Origin: Cucumis sativus
Lineage: Eukaryota; Streptophyta; Magnoliopsida; Cucurbitales; Cucurbitaceae
Direction: 5' to 3'
NCBI RefSeq assembly: GCF_000004075.3
Contig: NC_026655.2
Coordinates: 24,413,489-24,477,488, forward strand
Length of the DNA stretch: 64,000 bases
The notes beneath the pieces are model-generated. The model was not told the origin of the DNA. It did not search any database and was given only the letters and a program-made list of their open reading frames with translations. Shown here in pieces: positions 24,816-35,996 of the stretch. Both the position numbers and the translations under genes were made by a program. The number at the start of each line of letters is the position of its first letter. Within the stretch, counting starts at the first letter, position 1.

Positions 24816-27544
24816 AATTTAGTCAAATAACAACTAAATTGAGTTAAATTTGACAAATGTTTCAACTTTTGTATTAATTTTATTTTATTTTGTATTTCAG
24901 AGAGTTACTAAGTTGCTAGCCTACAAAATAACAACTTGTTTCTTCATTTGTAGCCTAATCCATTCTAAAATTGAAGAGTTTTTTCCATTCTTTCTTTCTT
25001 CCTTTTGTTCTTGTGTTAACTTGAGAGCAAGTATTCAAGAGTTACTTATACTATATCTAAGTAGTTCAAGGCTACAATTTTATCGAAGTTAGTCGTTGTA
25101 TTCTATAGGGACGACGATTGTTGTAGTCTGCTTGCAATCCTATGTAGAGTGAATAATTGTCTTTAGGACAACACTTATCAAAAACATGTCTCGACTATGG
25201 TTTGAGTATACAAAGGTTTTGAGGTTATTTCAAGTATTTGATTGTTTTCATACCTAAGCTTTATTATATCATTTGGCTTAAATATACTTGTTTCGAATTA
25301 AGTTATAATTAGTTTGCTAGTGTATTTAGTTCATATTATCCCCCACAATCAACAATCAAACTGAATACATGGCGTATGCACGTGGTATTCAACACCTAGC
25401 ATGTCGACATATCACTTGTGGTGGCATGGTCCAAATTGATGAAATGGACAATGACATGGCGTCAAATGAGACGTGGTGTTTTTCATTAATAACAAATCAT
25501 TTTTTTACTCTAATGCAAACTATGCCAACCCCTAGATCATAGTATTACGTTTTTGTTCCCTACTTTGTCATCAAATCATAATCTTTCGTCGTATTTTCAT
25601 AGACGTGTGGGTAAGGACATGGAGAGCATGAAAAAACAGTTCAAGATTCATAATTTTTGTTATTTAATAAGTAATCAATTCCAAAGTTCATAAAAAACCT
25701 ATTCAACAATTAATTTAGTACATCACAATTTCATTATTTCTCTTGTCAAATATTTTTTCTCAATACATGCTATATAAGGTTATGATTCATGTGTTGGTCT
25801 TCTCTCTAACTATACAACTAAGTCTTTACTATATTTATAACCTTCATGGTTTGACCTAATGGTAAAAAAAGAGTCTCAATAACTAACTAAAAGGTTATGA
25901 GTTCAATCCATAAAATTAATTTCTTACAAGTTTTCGACACCCAAATGTTGTAGAGTCTTAAGTTTCTTTTAGCTTCATATCATATAGGCATGACTATATA
26001 ATTGAAGAAGAATAATGTATAGAGTACTGTTTATTCCATTACTAAGCAAGAACACAAGAAAAAAAGAATGTGAAGACTTATCAAATGTAAGCCCTAAGAC
26101 CGTGCAAAAGCACACGCATTCTTGGAGATGTTTTCACATGGATATGAGGCTTTGGCCAAAGCTTCAACTCATTGTGGGTAGCTAGCCGAAGCTTAGCATG
26201 TTGGCTAGTTATAAGTTGCGAGAACTTGAGCCAATAAAGCTAATTGAAACTCTTTTGAGGAACTTTTTGGAATAGAGAAAGTTAAGGTGTTAGGATTTGA
26301 GACAGCTCCTTGAAGATGTTTAATTTGCATCCACCTAATTGTAAGAAGCATGTTGTTTTAACCTTCATTGTTGAGTAATATTGTGTTTTGATTGCTTGGA
26401 GACAAACAAAAGCTTAAGCTTAGGGGTGTGGTATGTGTCATATTTGCATGCTTTTTGTCATTAAATTGAATCATGCGAACATTAGGAAAAAGGTGCATCA
26501 TTAAAAGGCTCCAAAACGTCGTAAGTTAATTAAATGGTAGTTGCATTGGGTAACATTTTTGGATAACCAATTAAAAATATAACGATATTTAAAACATATT
26601 GCAAATATAACAAAATGGTTTGGTTAATACAACCACATTGCATTGTTCTTACTTTTTATCTCATTTGTTAATTTGAATTGATGATCACTCATGACAATTT
26701 GTTGAAACTCATGTTATCTTGTGAATACTTTATGTATAACATGACTTACTCACTGTCGATTTCAACAATGATATTCGCTACTCACTCTCGATACTATGTA
26801 CTAGATCTCATCATCACTTCCTATACCCTCTCATTACTTTGATTCAAAGCTTGGTTCTCTACTCACTACTTGCTTGACTTTTACCTTTTTCTGCTTCTAT
26901 AAAATTTTGTTCACAACAAAACCAAAAATTCTAAACCCTAAAACTATATCTAACAAGCATGAAACACGAATAGAAACAAAAAAGAAACAGTGTTACTTCT
27001 CTCTCGAGAGTCAAGAGTAAAATTTGTCTAAGAAAGATGGGGAATCCACTCTATCTCAATTCAAGCACGGCGGCAAAGTATAAGAAAGATCAAGAATGAG
27101 AAAAATTACAAGTTAATGTTTCTACCGTAAAAAAAACCTAAAATAAAAGGGACTGTGAAAACGAGAGTAAGTAGTGAAAGAAATATTCAAGTTACATCGA
27201 TCTCAAGCTATGTTTTCATAGTCTATATTGCTCTTTCTTTATACATTTTTCTTACATATGCTATCAACAACATAAAGATCAAAATATATTCATATTACTC
27301 TCAATAATCTTTTTTACCATATAATAATATATATATATAGAAATATTATTTTCTACTTCAACACTTTGGTTCTTTCTTCAACACTCTTCTTTTTGTGATT
27401 TCTCCAGTCTACCATTTAACACACCACAAATCGCGTCCTGATTTCGTTCTTCTCCCTCTCCATCACTGCCATTTTCCCTCGCCGGCTCCCCTCCATCTTC
27501 CGTTTTCCGGTCTTTTAACTTCAGATCATACGGCGGCAGAATTT
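24816..27544. other. Spacer upstream of EMC6
   Basis: No supported gene. The section 24840-25350 may also be retroelement-derived (LTR-like wording), but I cannot show it. A SINE fragment lies at 25842-25968. The last 200 bases should hold the EMC6 promoter and leader (a ta-rich run near 27330, then a CT-rich leader). Confidence 0.4.
25842..25968 (+). mobile_element. Diverged Au-type SINE fragment
   Basis: Aligns by eye with the better copy at 30774-30985. Shared phrases are ggtttgacctaatggtaaaa (A-box region), agtctcaataactaactaa, ggttatgagttcaatcca (B-box region) and gacacccaaatgttgtag. The 3' third is missing or unrecognisable. It is more diverged than the EMC6 intron copy, so probably older. 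Confidence 0.65.
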
Positions 27545-30500
27545 ATGGCGGGATACTCCTCCACTGCTTCTGACAAGAAATCGTCTGATTTGGCCGACGA
27601 TATACCGATCTTCAATGCTGAAAATTTGCAAAACAACTTGAAGATCATATATTACAGGTTTTTTCGATGCTTCAATCAACTTTACTTTCTTGTTGATACC
27701 GATTGTCTTTTATTCGAATCCTATCAGTTTTCTTAGAATTGGAATCCTTCCGTGATAGACCTAGACCTAGACCTTGTCTTTTCTATTTCTATCTTCTTAA
27801 TTGACAGCTTATGTAAGTATGGATTTAATTGGTTGACCTAAAATTTTACTGGGTTCTGAACAATCTCGGGATTGTTTGCATTCAAACTGAGTAGCTACTT
27901 AATAATGGACTTGATAAGATTTTTATTGATTATTATGATTTTGTTCTTGAGTTTTGTGAATTTAGATTATGAACGTCTACTATCTTTTGCAGCCGGACGT
28001 TTTTGTCTATAATTGGTGGAGTAATTGCTGGAGTTTTGGGATTCACTGGCCTGACTGGATTTATATTTTATTTCCTAGTCATGGCAATTACTTCAGTTGC
28101 ACTTGCAGCTAAGGCTGGATTTTCCTTTCATTCATATTTTGAAAGCTGTAACCAGATTCTATTCGATGGCTTTCTCAGTGGACTTATGGTATGCGTCCTC
28201 TGCCCTTATTTTTTAGATTGGACAAAGTTGCGAGACACAACAGAGCACGTGAAATAGGATAATTGAATAATTTTATGTACTTGAATGAAACTGACATCTT
28301 TTGATGTTCTATTTTATTTATAAGTGATGAATTTTTAGATCTAATTCTTCTAGGGTGTCTAAGTTACGAATCTTTCTTGTTAATTGCATACATTTGTTCT
28401 GTCTTTAGAAGAAATTAGTTACCAAAGGAGAAGACAAGTCACAGTACTATCTTCAATGTTATTGTTCTGGAGGCTAGTCGAGAAAAAGATAGTAAAATTC
28501 CATTTCTTTTAGAAGGTAGTATGACGCAAGAAGAGGAAGGCCCAATTCTAAGTTCAATGTTCTTTTTAACCCCCTTGGGATCCATTTTAGGGTGATTCTT
28601 ATCCTCCTGGCTAGGTTTCGTACATTGTTGATTTTTGGGCAATTTTCACATTCGCTATTAAGGAAAATATAGGCTAATGCAATTTGAATGAGGTTTCACT
28701 GGGCATAAGAATTAATGAAGATTTTGAAGAAAATTGTAGTTGAAGGTTATTTGAAAACCTTGTCTAAATAAGATATCTTGGACCCTTGGGTATCAGGAAA
28801 TCCATTTCTAAATGGATAAGAAAATGGGATAACAATTTGAGTTTGTTTGATTATACTAGTAAGGAAAGGAAATAAAAAAAGATGAGCAAGTTGATTTTAG
28901 GCAATGTTGAGGGTTTTCTTTTTTTCTTCCTCTATCACTTGCAACAGGATAGAGGTCTCTAGAGCCTTGGGGTTGGATTGGTTCCAATTCCTACAGAAAC
29001 TTGGATAGACTGAAAAGCTGGGTTAGATAAATTCCAGTTTTCTTACGACCCTATGTGGTTTTTTTCAAGATTAAGAAAAATCAAAGAAAGGAAGGAGAAT
29101 TGAAGAAGAAAAAGAGTCAAAGTAGAAACAAAATCATTTTTATTTCTATATCTTGCTTCAAATATTTTTTTCCTCAAGATTATTTGAGTTAATTTCATTC
29201 TAACCTTATGTATTTTTCATTTATTATTTTATTAACTGAGCTTCGCTTCAATCTGGCAATGCCTATTGTTGCCTCTTGCCTTGAGGCCATTAAAAAGTTT
29301 GTGGCTTCAGAGTGCTCCTTGGACTTTGAAAACACTGAATGGGGTGTATTAGTGCTACTCATGTTTGCTTAATGCGTAGTAAGTTTGGAGCTGTGTACTT
29401 CCAGAATTCAGAGGGTAAACCCATATGTAGTTTCAACACTAGCCTAGTCATTGGAAATATTTGTAGGGTGCTAGTTAAGAGAGGTGATGGTCTACCATTT
29501 TTTGAAGGTCCAATGTCATTCTTTCCAAGAAAAATTAAATGAGATTCTGCGAAGGTAAAGCTGTAGGGTTTTTCTTCTGTATGGAGAAGTTAGATTAGTC
29601 TTTAGTGGGCAGTTTGCATCCTTCATTTTTTCCCCATGTTTGTGTGTGAACATGGCGGTAATATTTAGGCTTCAATGGATTTGAGAGCTCAAAGTTTCGA
29701 AGGGAATTGGAGACTTTGGGGCAATGGTGCCTTCAAAAGGCTAATTTCTTTGTCTTATTATGAGAGACCAAGAGTTAAGATTAGAGCAACTAGAGACTTC
29801 TTAGGCTGAGTGTCCCTCTTTTTATGGATGTTGTTTGAAGTTTATTTCTCTACATGGATATTGATTGCAATCAAATTGAAGATTTTTAGTATAGGTGGGG
29901 TGATAAAATCTTCACTTGAGTAGTTTTCAATTTTCTGCTGCTGTTGATAAGAGTTTCTTCTTCTACTTGGAAGAAAAATGCAAAAGGGGTAACCTGTTCA
30001 ATATTGCCAAAGCTTTTGAGATTATGTCAGCCCCTAGGCCGTAAGATCAGCTATAAAAAGGTAGTGTTTGGTCGACTGGAGTCCTTTGTTAGGTTTGTTT
30101 GGCTCTTTTTGAGGCCTGGATTTTTTACTGGAAAAACGAGGGTTGACCCTTGTTATCTCAAGTTTAAAACGTTAGATAAGGTTTTGAGAAAAATTTCGTC
30201 TTTGGTGACACCTTTCTGTTGCATCTTGTGTTGGAGGCCAGATGAAGGGTTGACCTTGAGGCAAGCTGTCACAAATCTTTTAGTGCTTTGGTCGAGGAAT
30301 TCCTCTTCTATCCGCCGTTTTGGGGTAAGAGAGTTTATATATATATGTATGTGTATATATATATGGGAAGCAGGGATGTGTGTTTTGTTTTTGGGAGGTG
30401 GGATTGAGTCTTTTTATGGGGATTTTTTTTATTGCTTTGAATTTTTTTATTTTCTCAATTAAAGTTGGTATATTGTCTAAAAAGCTACAAATGTAGTCAT

Positions 30501-31858
30501 ATTCTAGGTTGGTGTAAACGTTTGCTTGCTTAAAGATTTTAGAGGATTTGGAATTTCTGCTGGAATCCAAAAGTGCAAGCATTTTTCTTATGGTATAAGA
30601 AGTAAATGAGGTATGGATTGCTCTGGATAGTATTTGAAAGAACTTTTAAGATGCAGCATGGAAATCAAGTGTGTATTTCAAATCCTTGGTGAAAGCGTTA
30701 GATAACTCAAAACAAAGGAATGAGAGAAAGAATGAAATTTGGGAGGATTTTCTTATTAATTTAGTGGTCAGATCTCATGGGTTGGCCTAGTGGTAAAAAG
30801 GAGTCATAGTCTCAATAACTAACTAAGAGGTCATGGATTCAATCCATGGTGGCCACCTACTTTGGAATTAATTTCCTATTAGTTACCTTGACACCTAAAT
30901 GTCGTAGGGTCAAGTGAGTTATCCCGTGATATTAGTCGAGGTGCGTGTAAGCTGGTTTGAACACTTACAAATATTAAAAAATAACAGAAAAGATGTTAGG
31001 TTTTGGAGTTTCAATTTCAAGATTCTTACGATCTCCTTTTGTTTCAAGCATATTAATATATTACTGATGTTTCTCAGGTGCTTCCAACCAAATTGCCTAG
31101 TTTTTCAGTGAATATTTCTAAAATTTGTTTTTTTTTTTCTTTTCAAAATGTTATCCTTGTAACATCAATAAGAGTACAAAATATAATTTTGAACTTAAGT
31201 ATCACACCCTTTGAGGGATCAATTATCTATTTATGGTCCCTCCTACTTTGGGGTCTGCGCCTTCATCTTTTGGTGGGACTTCTTGAGTTTCAGAAAGCCC
31301 AGATTGATCTCTATAATTTTTTCATAGTATAGGGGGACTTAAAATTCTTTATGACATTAGAAAATGTTTGTTTCTCAGCATCCAATAGATACTATGATTG
31401 GAAGATTATCTTACACTATATATTATTTGTCTTGTCAATGACTTCTTATTTTTATGTGTTTTGTTATCCAACAACCTATGGACACTAACCCTTTGTTCTA
31501 ATTTTGCAGTCGTTCGTGCTTTTCTGGACGTATCCTTTACATAACTTTATGGTTTATACAAAGTATTTTTTGCCTTTTATTTCAAATACATAAAAAAAAA
31601 TTCCAACATTACACTATCAGAACATTCTGAAGATATTTATTTTCTTTCTTTTCTTTAAGAGGTGGTTTTCATTTACATAGCCAAAGAGTATATAGCTCAG
31701 TTTCATATAAATGAACTATATTGCTTACTTCCTTTGCGTATTTCTATTTTGCTTTTATTTCACCTTCCTTCCAAATGTTTGCTACTATAATTTGTATGTT
31801 GACTGTTTTTTCCTTGACACAAAAAAGTTTTGCGTACGATATCGTTCATATATTCTGA
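27545..31858 (+). CDS. EMC6: ER membrane protein complex subunit 6 (EMC6, Rab5-interacting family)
   Basis: Subunit of the conserved ER membrane protein complex, which inserts tail-anchored and multipass proteins into the ER membrane. Four exons, 27545-27657, 27993-28188, 31510-31529 and 31828-31858, give 119 aa with continuous frame; eukaryotic EMC6 proteins are about 110-120 aa. Family phrases are NLQNNLKIIYYSRTFLSIIGG across the first splice, then GVLGFTGLTGFIFYF, and the end SFVLFWTFAYDIVHIF. Three transmembrane segments are visible. Exon 3 is only 20 nt and lies behind a 3.3-kb intron; exon 4 has only 31 coding bases. Without these two the protein would stop in the intron after GLM. I am sure of exons 1, 2 and 4, and the microexon fits both frame and family. 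Confidence 0.93.
28189..31509 (+). other. Large EMC6 intron
   Basis: 3.3-kb intron between a GTATGC donor and a TTTTGCAG acceptor. It contains an Au-type SINE at 30774-30985 and a short ta-rich tract at about 30337-30363. Open frames at 29339-29542 and 29944-30462 show no domain I can name; part of the stretch 28680-30500 could be an eroded retroelement, but I cannot support it. Confidence 0.7.
30774..30985 (+). mobile_element. Au-type SINE
   Basis: tRNA-derived SINE in sense orientation within the EMC6 intron. The 5' end has an A-box-like ggttggcctagtggtaaaaa, followed by a B-box-like ggattcaatcc near 30836. The 3' part reads gttatcccgtgatattagtc, then gaggtgcgtgtaagctgg, the conserved tail I recall for the angiosperm Au SINE family. 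It ends in an A-rich run near 30980. Length (about 200 bp) fits the family. Confidence 0.8.
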
Positions 31859-32425
31859 GTCCAAATGCTGGCAGGAATTGGAAATTCTAGAGGTAGCTGC
31901 AGCTCTGTACAATTCGACTCAAGAACGGGGAGTTCCAAAGGAGTAAATGAACTTTTGTTCTTCAAAAATGACAACTAGATTGAGTTATATCTTTTGACCC
32001 TTTTTCACCTTAATGATATTGTGTTAAGTTTCTTTCTAATCCTTCATTACTATGTTTAGAATCTTAGAAGAGCGAGGCATTTTCTAGTGATGGGCATAGA
32101 TTTTCTTAATTCTTTCTAGTTTTTTAAGTTCTTGAGCTTTTATTCTGAACTGATATATTTAATTCATCCGTGTTCTTATAAATAGTTCACGAGACAATTC
32201 AGAACCCACAGTGGTAGCTTGCTTGATCGAAGTGATCATTAATAATTTAGACTCGTGTGGACATCAAAAACTTTATTGGTTTTTTGGTAAGCAACTACGA
32301 CGAAGTTAAGTTAGTTTATGGAAACATACATGTGGCTTATTTGATGGGTAGGCATCTATGTGTTAGAGGGCTTCAAATGAAATCAAAGTTTTAATTATAG
32401 TCTAAGGAGGGCTACCTTAGATGAG

Positions 32426-32501
32426 TTAATCGAACAAATGTACACTTTGTTGTTATAATCGGATTAATCGAACAAATGTACACTTTGTTGTTATAATCGG
32501 A
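32426..32501. repeat. Perfect tandem duplication of 38 bp
   Basis: The 38-bp unit beginning ttaatcgaacaaatgtacac occurs at 32426-32463 and again at 32464-32501 with no difference, so the duplication is recent (or an assembly artefact). Confidence 0.9.
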
Positions 32502-33667
32502 CAATCGTACTCGAACTTTATATTCTTTAGTAATTGTAGGAGTGTTGGTGGTTAAGGATCACATCGCGCATTATCTCTATTTTAATGTCAAATTTAGTTC
32601 GAAATAGAATTCGCATTATTGATAAAATACAATGAATGAATTTAGATGTTAAGGGCAACTTCCGTAGAATGAGAAAAGGACTTGTAATGGCAATAAATGG
32701 AGTGATAAGAGAACTCCATGGCGGCTTTGAATTTTATTGAGTAATCCAATGCTCAAAGTGGCATTACTCGTAATTTCTTTCAATTACAAGTCCTTTTTTG
32801 TCAATTAAAATGCCACGTCGTGAAAACCAAAAGAGAGTTATCACGTGACTTGGGCCCACTAATCCATGCCACCTGTATCTTTTGTAGGCCCCAATCTTTG
32901 TGTTTTCTTTTCCCCCATACCTTTCCCATTTGTTTCCCATACTCTCTTCTTCTTCTTCTTCTTCTTCAACTTCTTTTGATTTTAATTATTTCTCTTACAA
33001 GTTCTTCAACTTTATAAGTATTTTAATTTTTGATATGCTTAATATTTCTTAAAATTTAGGGATTAGATTAATTTAATTTATAATTAATTAATTCTCACCA
33101 TTTTTAGAAAAAATTGAAGATTCTAAAACTATAATAAGTCAATTTTAATATAAGTACTTAATTAGCATTTTTCTTTGAAAATATTTCTGCTATTAACAAC
33201 TACCAAAAGTAATTGTAATAAAGAATATAGGTTGAAACATGTATATTAATTTAAATGTTTGAATGCAGCAAACGATTAATGAAATCTACATTACAAAATA
33301 CACTAAAATCTATTAAATAATTTATAACTCATCTAAGCTTTTTCTTTTTTCTTATAGAGAAAAACCTGAAATATCTTATAAATTGAAATAATTACAAAAG
33401 TAAAAATAAATAGACACCATTAATAGTTAATTTGCACTCATTCAAATTTTAATTAATGAGCAGCACAACCCCACTTACTAAATAAAAAAATTATATATAT
33501 TTTTTCATATAAATAATGATAAAAATAGAAAAAAAATTATTTATACTCTCACGTTATTTTTAAAATACATTTGCTAACCAACATTTTTATAAATAAAAAA
33601 ATATATATAAAGAACAAAAAAAAAATAAAATAATGTACATGTATTATTATATTTTTTAAATTATAAA

Positions 33668-33729
33668 AATAGCAAATTTAAAAATCGATACACTATTTAA
33701 TAGCAAATTTAAAAATCGATACACTATTT
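33668..33729. repeat. Perfect tandem duplication of 31 bp
   Basis: The 31-bp unit beginning aatagcaaatttaaaaatcg occurs at 33668-33698 and 33699-33729 without difference. It lies about 50 bp upstream of the G-box cluster of DRM1. Confidence 0.9.
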
Positions 33730-33780
33730 TTATATGAAGGGTTCTTTTCTATTTGAAAATATAAAGAAAGTTAAAAGAGT

Positions 33781-34000
33781 CACGTGAAGATGACGTCACA
33801 CATGGTCCCATGTCCATGACTTTTGGCATCATCACGTGCTATACCCCATTCTTATTTGATCTTATCCACAATACGTGCCTAGTCCACGAACAGGCCACGT
33901 CATTGCTCCTTCTCATCCATCCAACGATCCAGATTCTCTCCCAATGCTACTAACAAACTTGTTCGTCGTTTCATCACATTCCCATTCCCTCTTTATATAA
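33781..34000 (+). promoter_or_regulatory. DRM1 promoter with clustered G-box/ABRE and CRE-like elements
   Basis: CACGTG at 33781-33786, the palindrome TGACGTCA at 33791-33798, CACGTG at 33833-33838, an ACGTG core near 33873 and CCACGTCA near 33896 occur within about 125 bp. A TATATAA box follows at 33994-34000, about 130 bp before the ATG. These are binding sites for bZIP and bHLH factors (ABA, light and sugar signalling), which suits a dormancy gene. Confidence 0.75.
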
Positions 34001-34128
34001 CTTCACACCGTTCTCCCCTCTCCCTTCTTCTCTGTAAACCCTTCCGTTGATTGATCCCAATTTCCTCTCTCTACCTTCCGCCGCGAATTACTCTTAAGTC
34101 CGCCCTCGCCGTCGTAGCGTTGTTGGCG

Positions 34129-35996
34129 ATGGGACTATTGGATCAGCTCTGGGATGACACGCTTGCCGGACCGACCCCGGATTCCGGCCTCGGCAAGCTC
34201 AGGAAGCACCCATCTCTCACTTCCCGATCCGCCGCCGTGAAGGGTATGCCACAGCGGACCCATAAGTTCTAACCATTCATTTCATTAAAAAGTTTCGTTC
34301 TTTTTTTAATACCAAACAGTTTAGTAAGTACTTGACCTTAACAACTAAATATCTGATCTCTTACTTTCTAAAACTTTCAAGATTTGTAACAATTTAGTGA
34401 CTTAATATGCTATGTTTTATAATTTAAATACAAATACTGTTTATTTTCATATTGCTTACTGGTTTTTACACTTTACACTCCTCTCCGATCCCCTTTTCCT
34501 CTAAGACTGTTATATAATTCAGATTAAGTTGGTCCATAGTTCATTACAAACCCTCATACAATAAACTATGGACCCCATATTACTCTAAAACAACAAACTA
34601 TGGACAATAATTACTAACTATATGTCATGACAGTCCGGACTTAATTGTTATACATTTAAAAGTCCAGTTACTAGCAGAACGATTATTATCTTGGGACGTT
34701 GAGTTGACTAGCTATAAGAAGCTCTAACAAAAAACTAAAAGAAAGAAGAGAGCTAGATTTGAAACAATAATAATACGAAAAGTTTAATTATCTCTGTTGC
34801 TAATTTGGGAGCAGAATCCTCCAATGGGAAGAGGTACGAGGAAGGAGTAGTAATGTCGTCATCGTCCTCGGAGGATAGTGTGAAAGTTTCTCGGAGGATT
34901 ATGATCGTAAAGCCACCTGGTGGTTACCAGTATGGTTCACCGCCGGTGTCGCCTGCCGCCTCTTCCACTCCACCGTCATCTCCTTTTTCCGGTAAGTTTC
35001 CCAACCACCGTTCCATGATATGCCACTCTAAGTTAAGTATATGTGTGGCTTTTGATTACGTCTTTTTGTGGGGTTTGTGAGCTGTGCCCTTCTCATTGGG
35101 CATTCCATTAATCCTAAGTTCTAATAATAATTTTAATTCAATATGTATTGATTATTGTTATTATGAAATGACTATTCTACCCCTCCTTTGTACCTACAAA
35201 TAATAATGCATTATTCCCAAATTGCCCATACTCTCTTTTTTTGATGTGAAACAAAATATTTCTTTCAATTTCACTCCTACTATGTTTAGCTATGTATATA
35301 TATACAAACTTTATTCATCAAATTAAAACTTGCCCTAACATGGATTATTTTCTTTTTTCTTTTTTGTTAACTTCAATAATTATAGTCTATAGTGTGAACC
35401 ATTAATTTTTGAGGTGGTAATTATTAGGGGAAAAAAATTAAACTATTGAAATACAAATTGTTTAAATTAGTATGTTATAGGAAATATGAGTGTATTATCT
35501 AAAAGAAAGAGGGAGATATTGTGTTTTCTTTAAGCATTTTATTTTTGTATGCATTTGTCTTGTAATTTTAATATGTAGGGATAGGGGTTGAGATTTGATT
35601 CTTGATATATATTTGTTTGATCGGTCATGAAGGTAATTATTTTTAATAAGTTGAATTGCATCTTAGTGGATCTTGATAAGGGTGGTTTCTTCTTTTTCAA
35701 TGTGGGGACGAATCTATTTTGTATTTAATGAATCTTTTAATTATGCCCACAAGGCTACTTGATGTTGATTTTTCTAGACATAGATTCATCTACTGTAATT
35801 ATTTGATGAAAGTAATAAATGTGATTTAAAAAACGATTATGCAACAAGTCAATATTAACATGGTTGGTTCGGTTGTGTTATTACTTACGGAGGTAGAGAA
35901 TCATTTAGATTTCGAAGAAGATCGACATCGGACGCTTATGGGAAGACGACAAGTGAAGTCGGAGCTCGGACTCCTACTTCTCCTTTTGACATGTGA
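34129..35996 (+). CDS. DRM1: Dormancy-associated / auxin-repressed protein (DRM1/ARP)
   Basis: Small plant-specific, largely disordered protein whose mRNA marks dormant buds and is repressed by auxin; its biochemical role is unknown. Three exons, 34129-34243, 34815-34991 and 35893-35996, with intact junctions give 131 aa. The diagnostic N-terminus is MGLLDQLWDDTLAGP, followed by SGLGKLRKHPS. The middle block is SRRIMIVKPPGGYQ, with a Pro/Ser-rich SPPVSPAASSTPPSSPFSG. The end is RESFRFRRRSTSDAYGK and then TPTSPFDM. Stopping at 35080 without the third splice would lose that conserved C-terminus. The CDS is strongly GC-richer than its surroundings. Introns are 0.57 and 0.9 kb. Alternative splicing near the second exon is known in Arabidopsis but cannot be judged here. 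Confidence 0.93.

Larger units (their letters stand above)
31859..33780. other. Spacer between EMC6 and the DRM1 promoter
   Basis: The first part is the EMC6 3' UTR. No gene is supported. A further G-box CACGTG is at 32842-32847 and a CTT microsatellite at about 32945-32967. Two short perfect tandem duplications are listed separately. Confidence 0.5.

Noticed and set aside
29944-30462. 172-codon open frame in the EMC6 intron
   Set aside because: No domain I can name, and it ends in a ta-rich simple tract; could be eroded repeat, but not supported as a gene.
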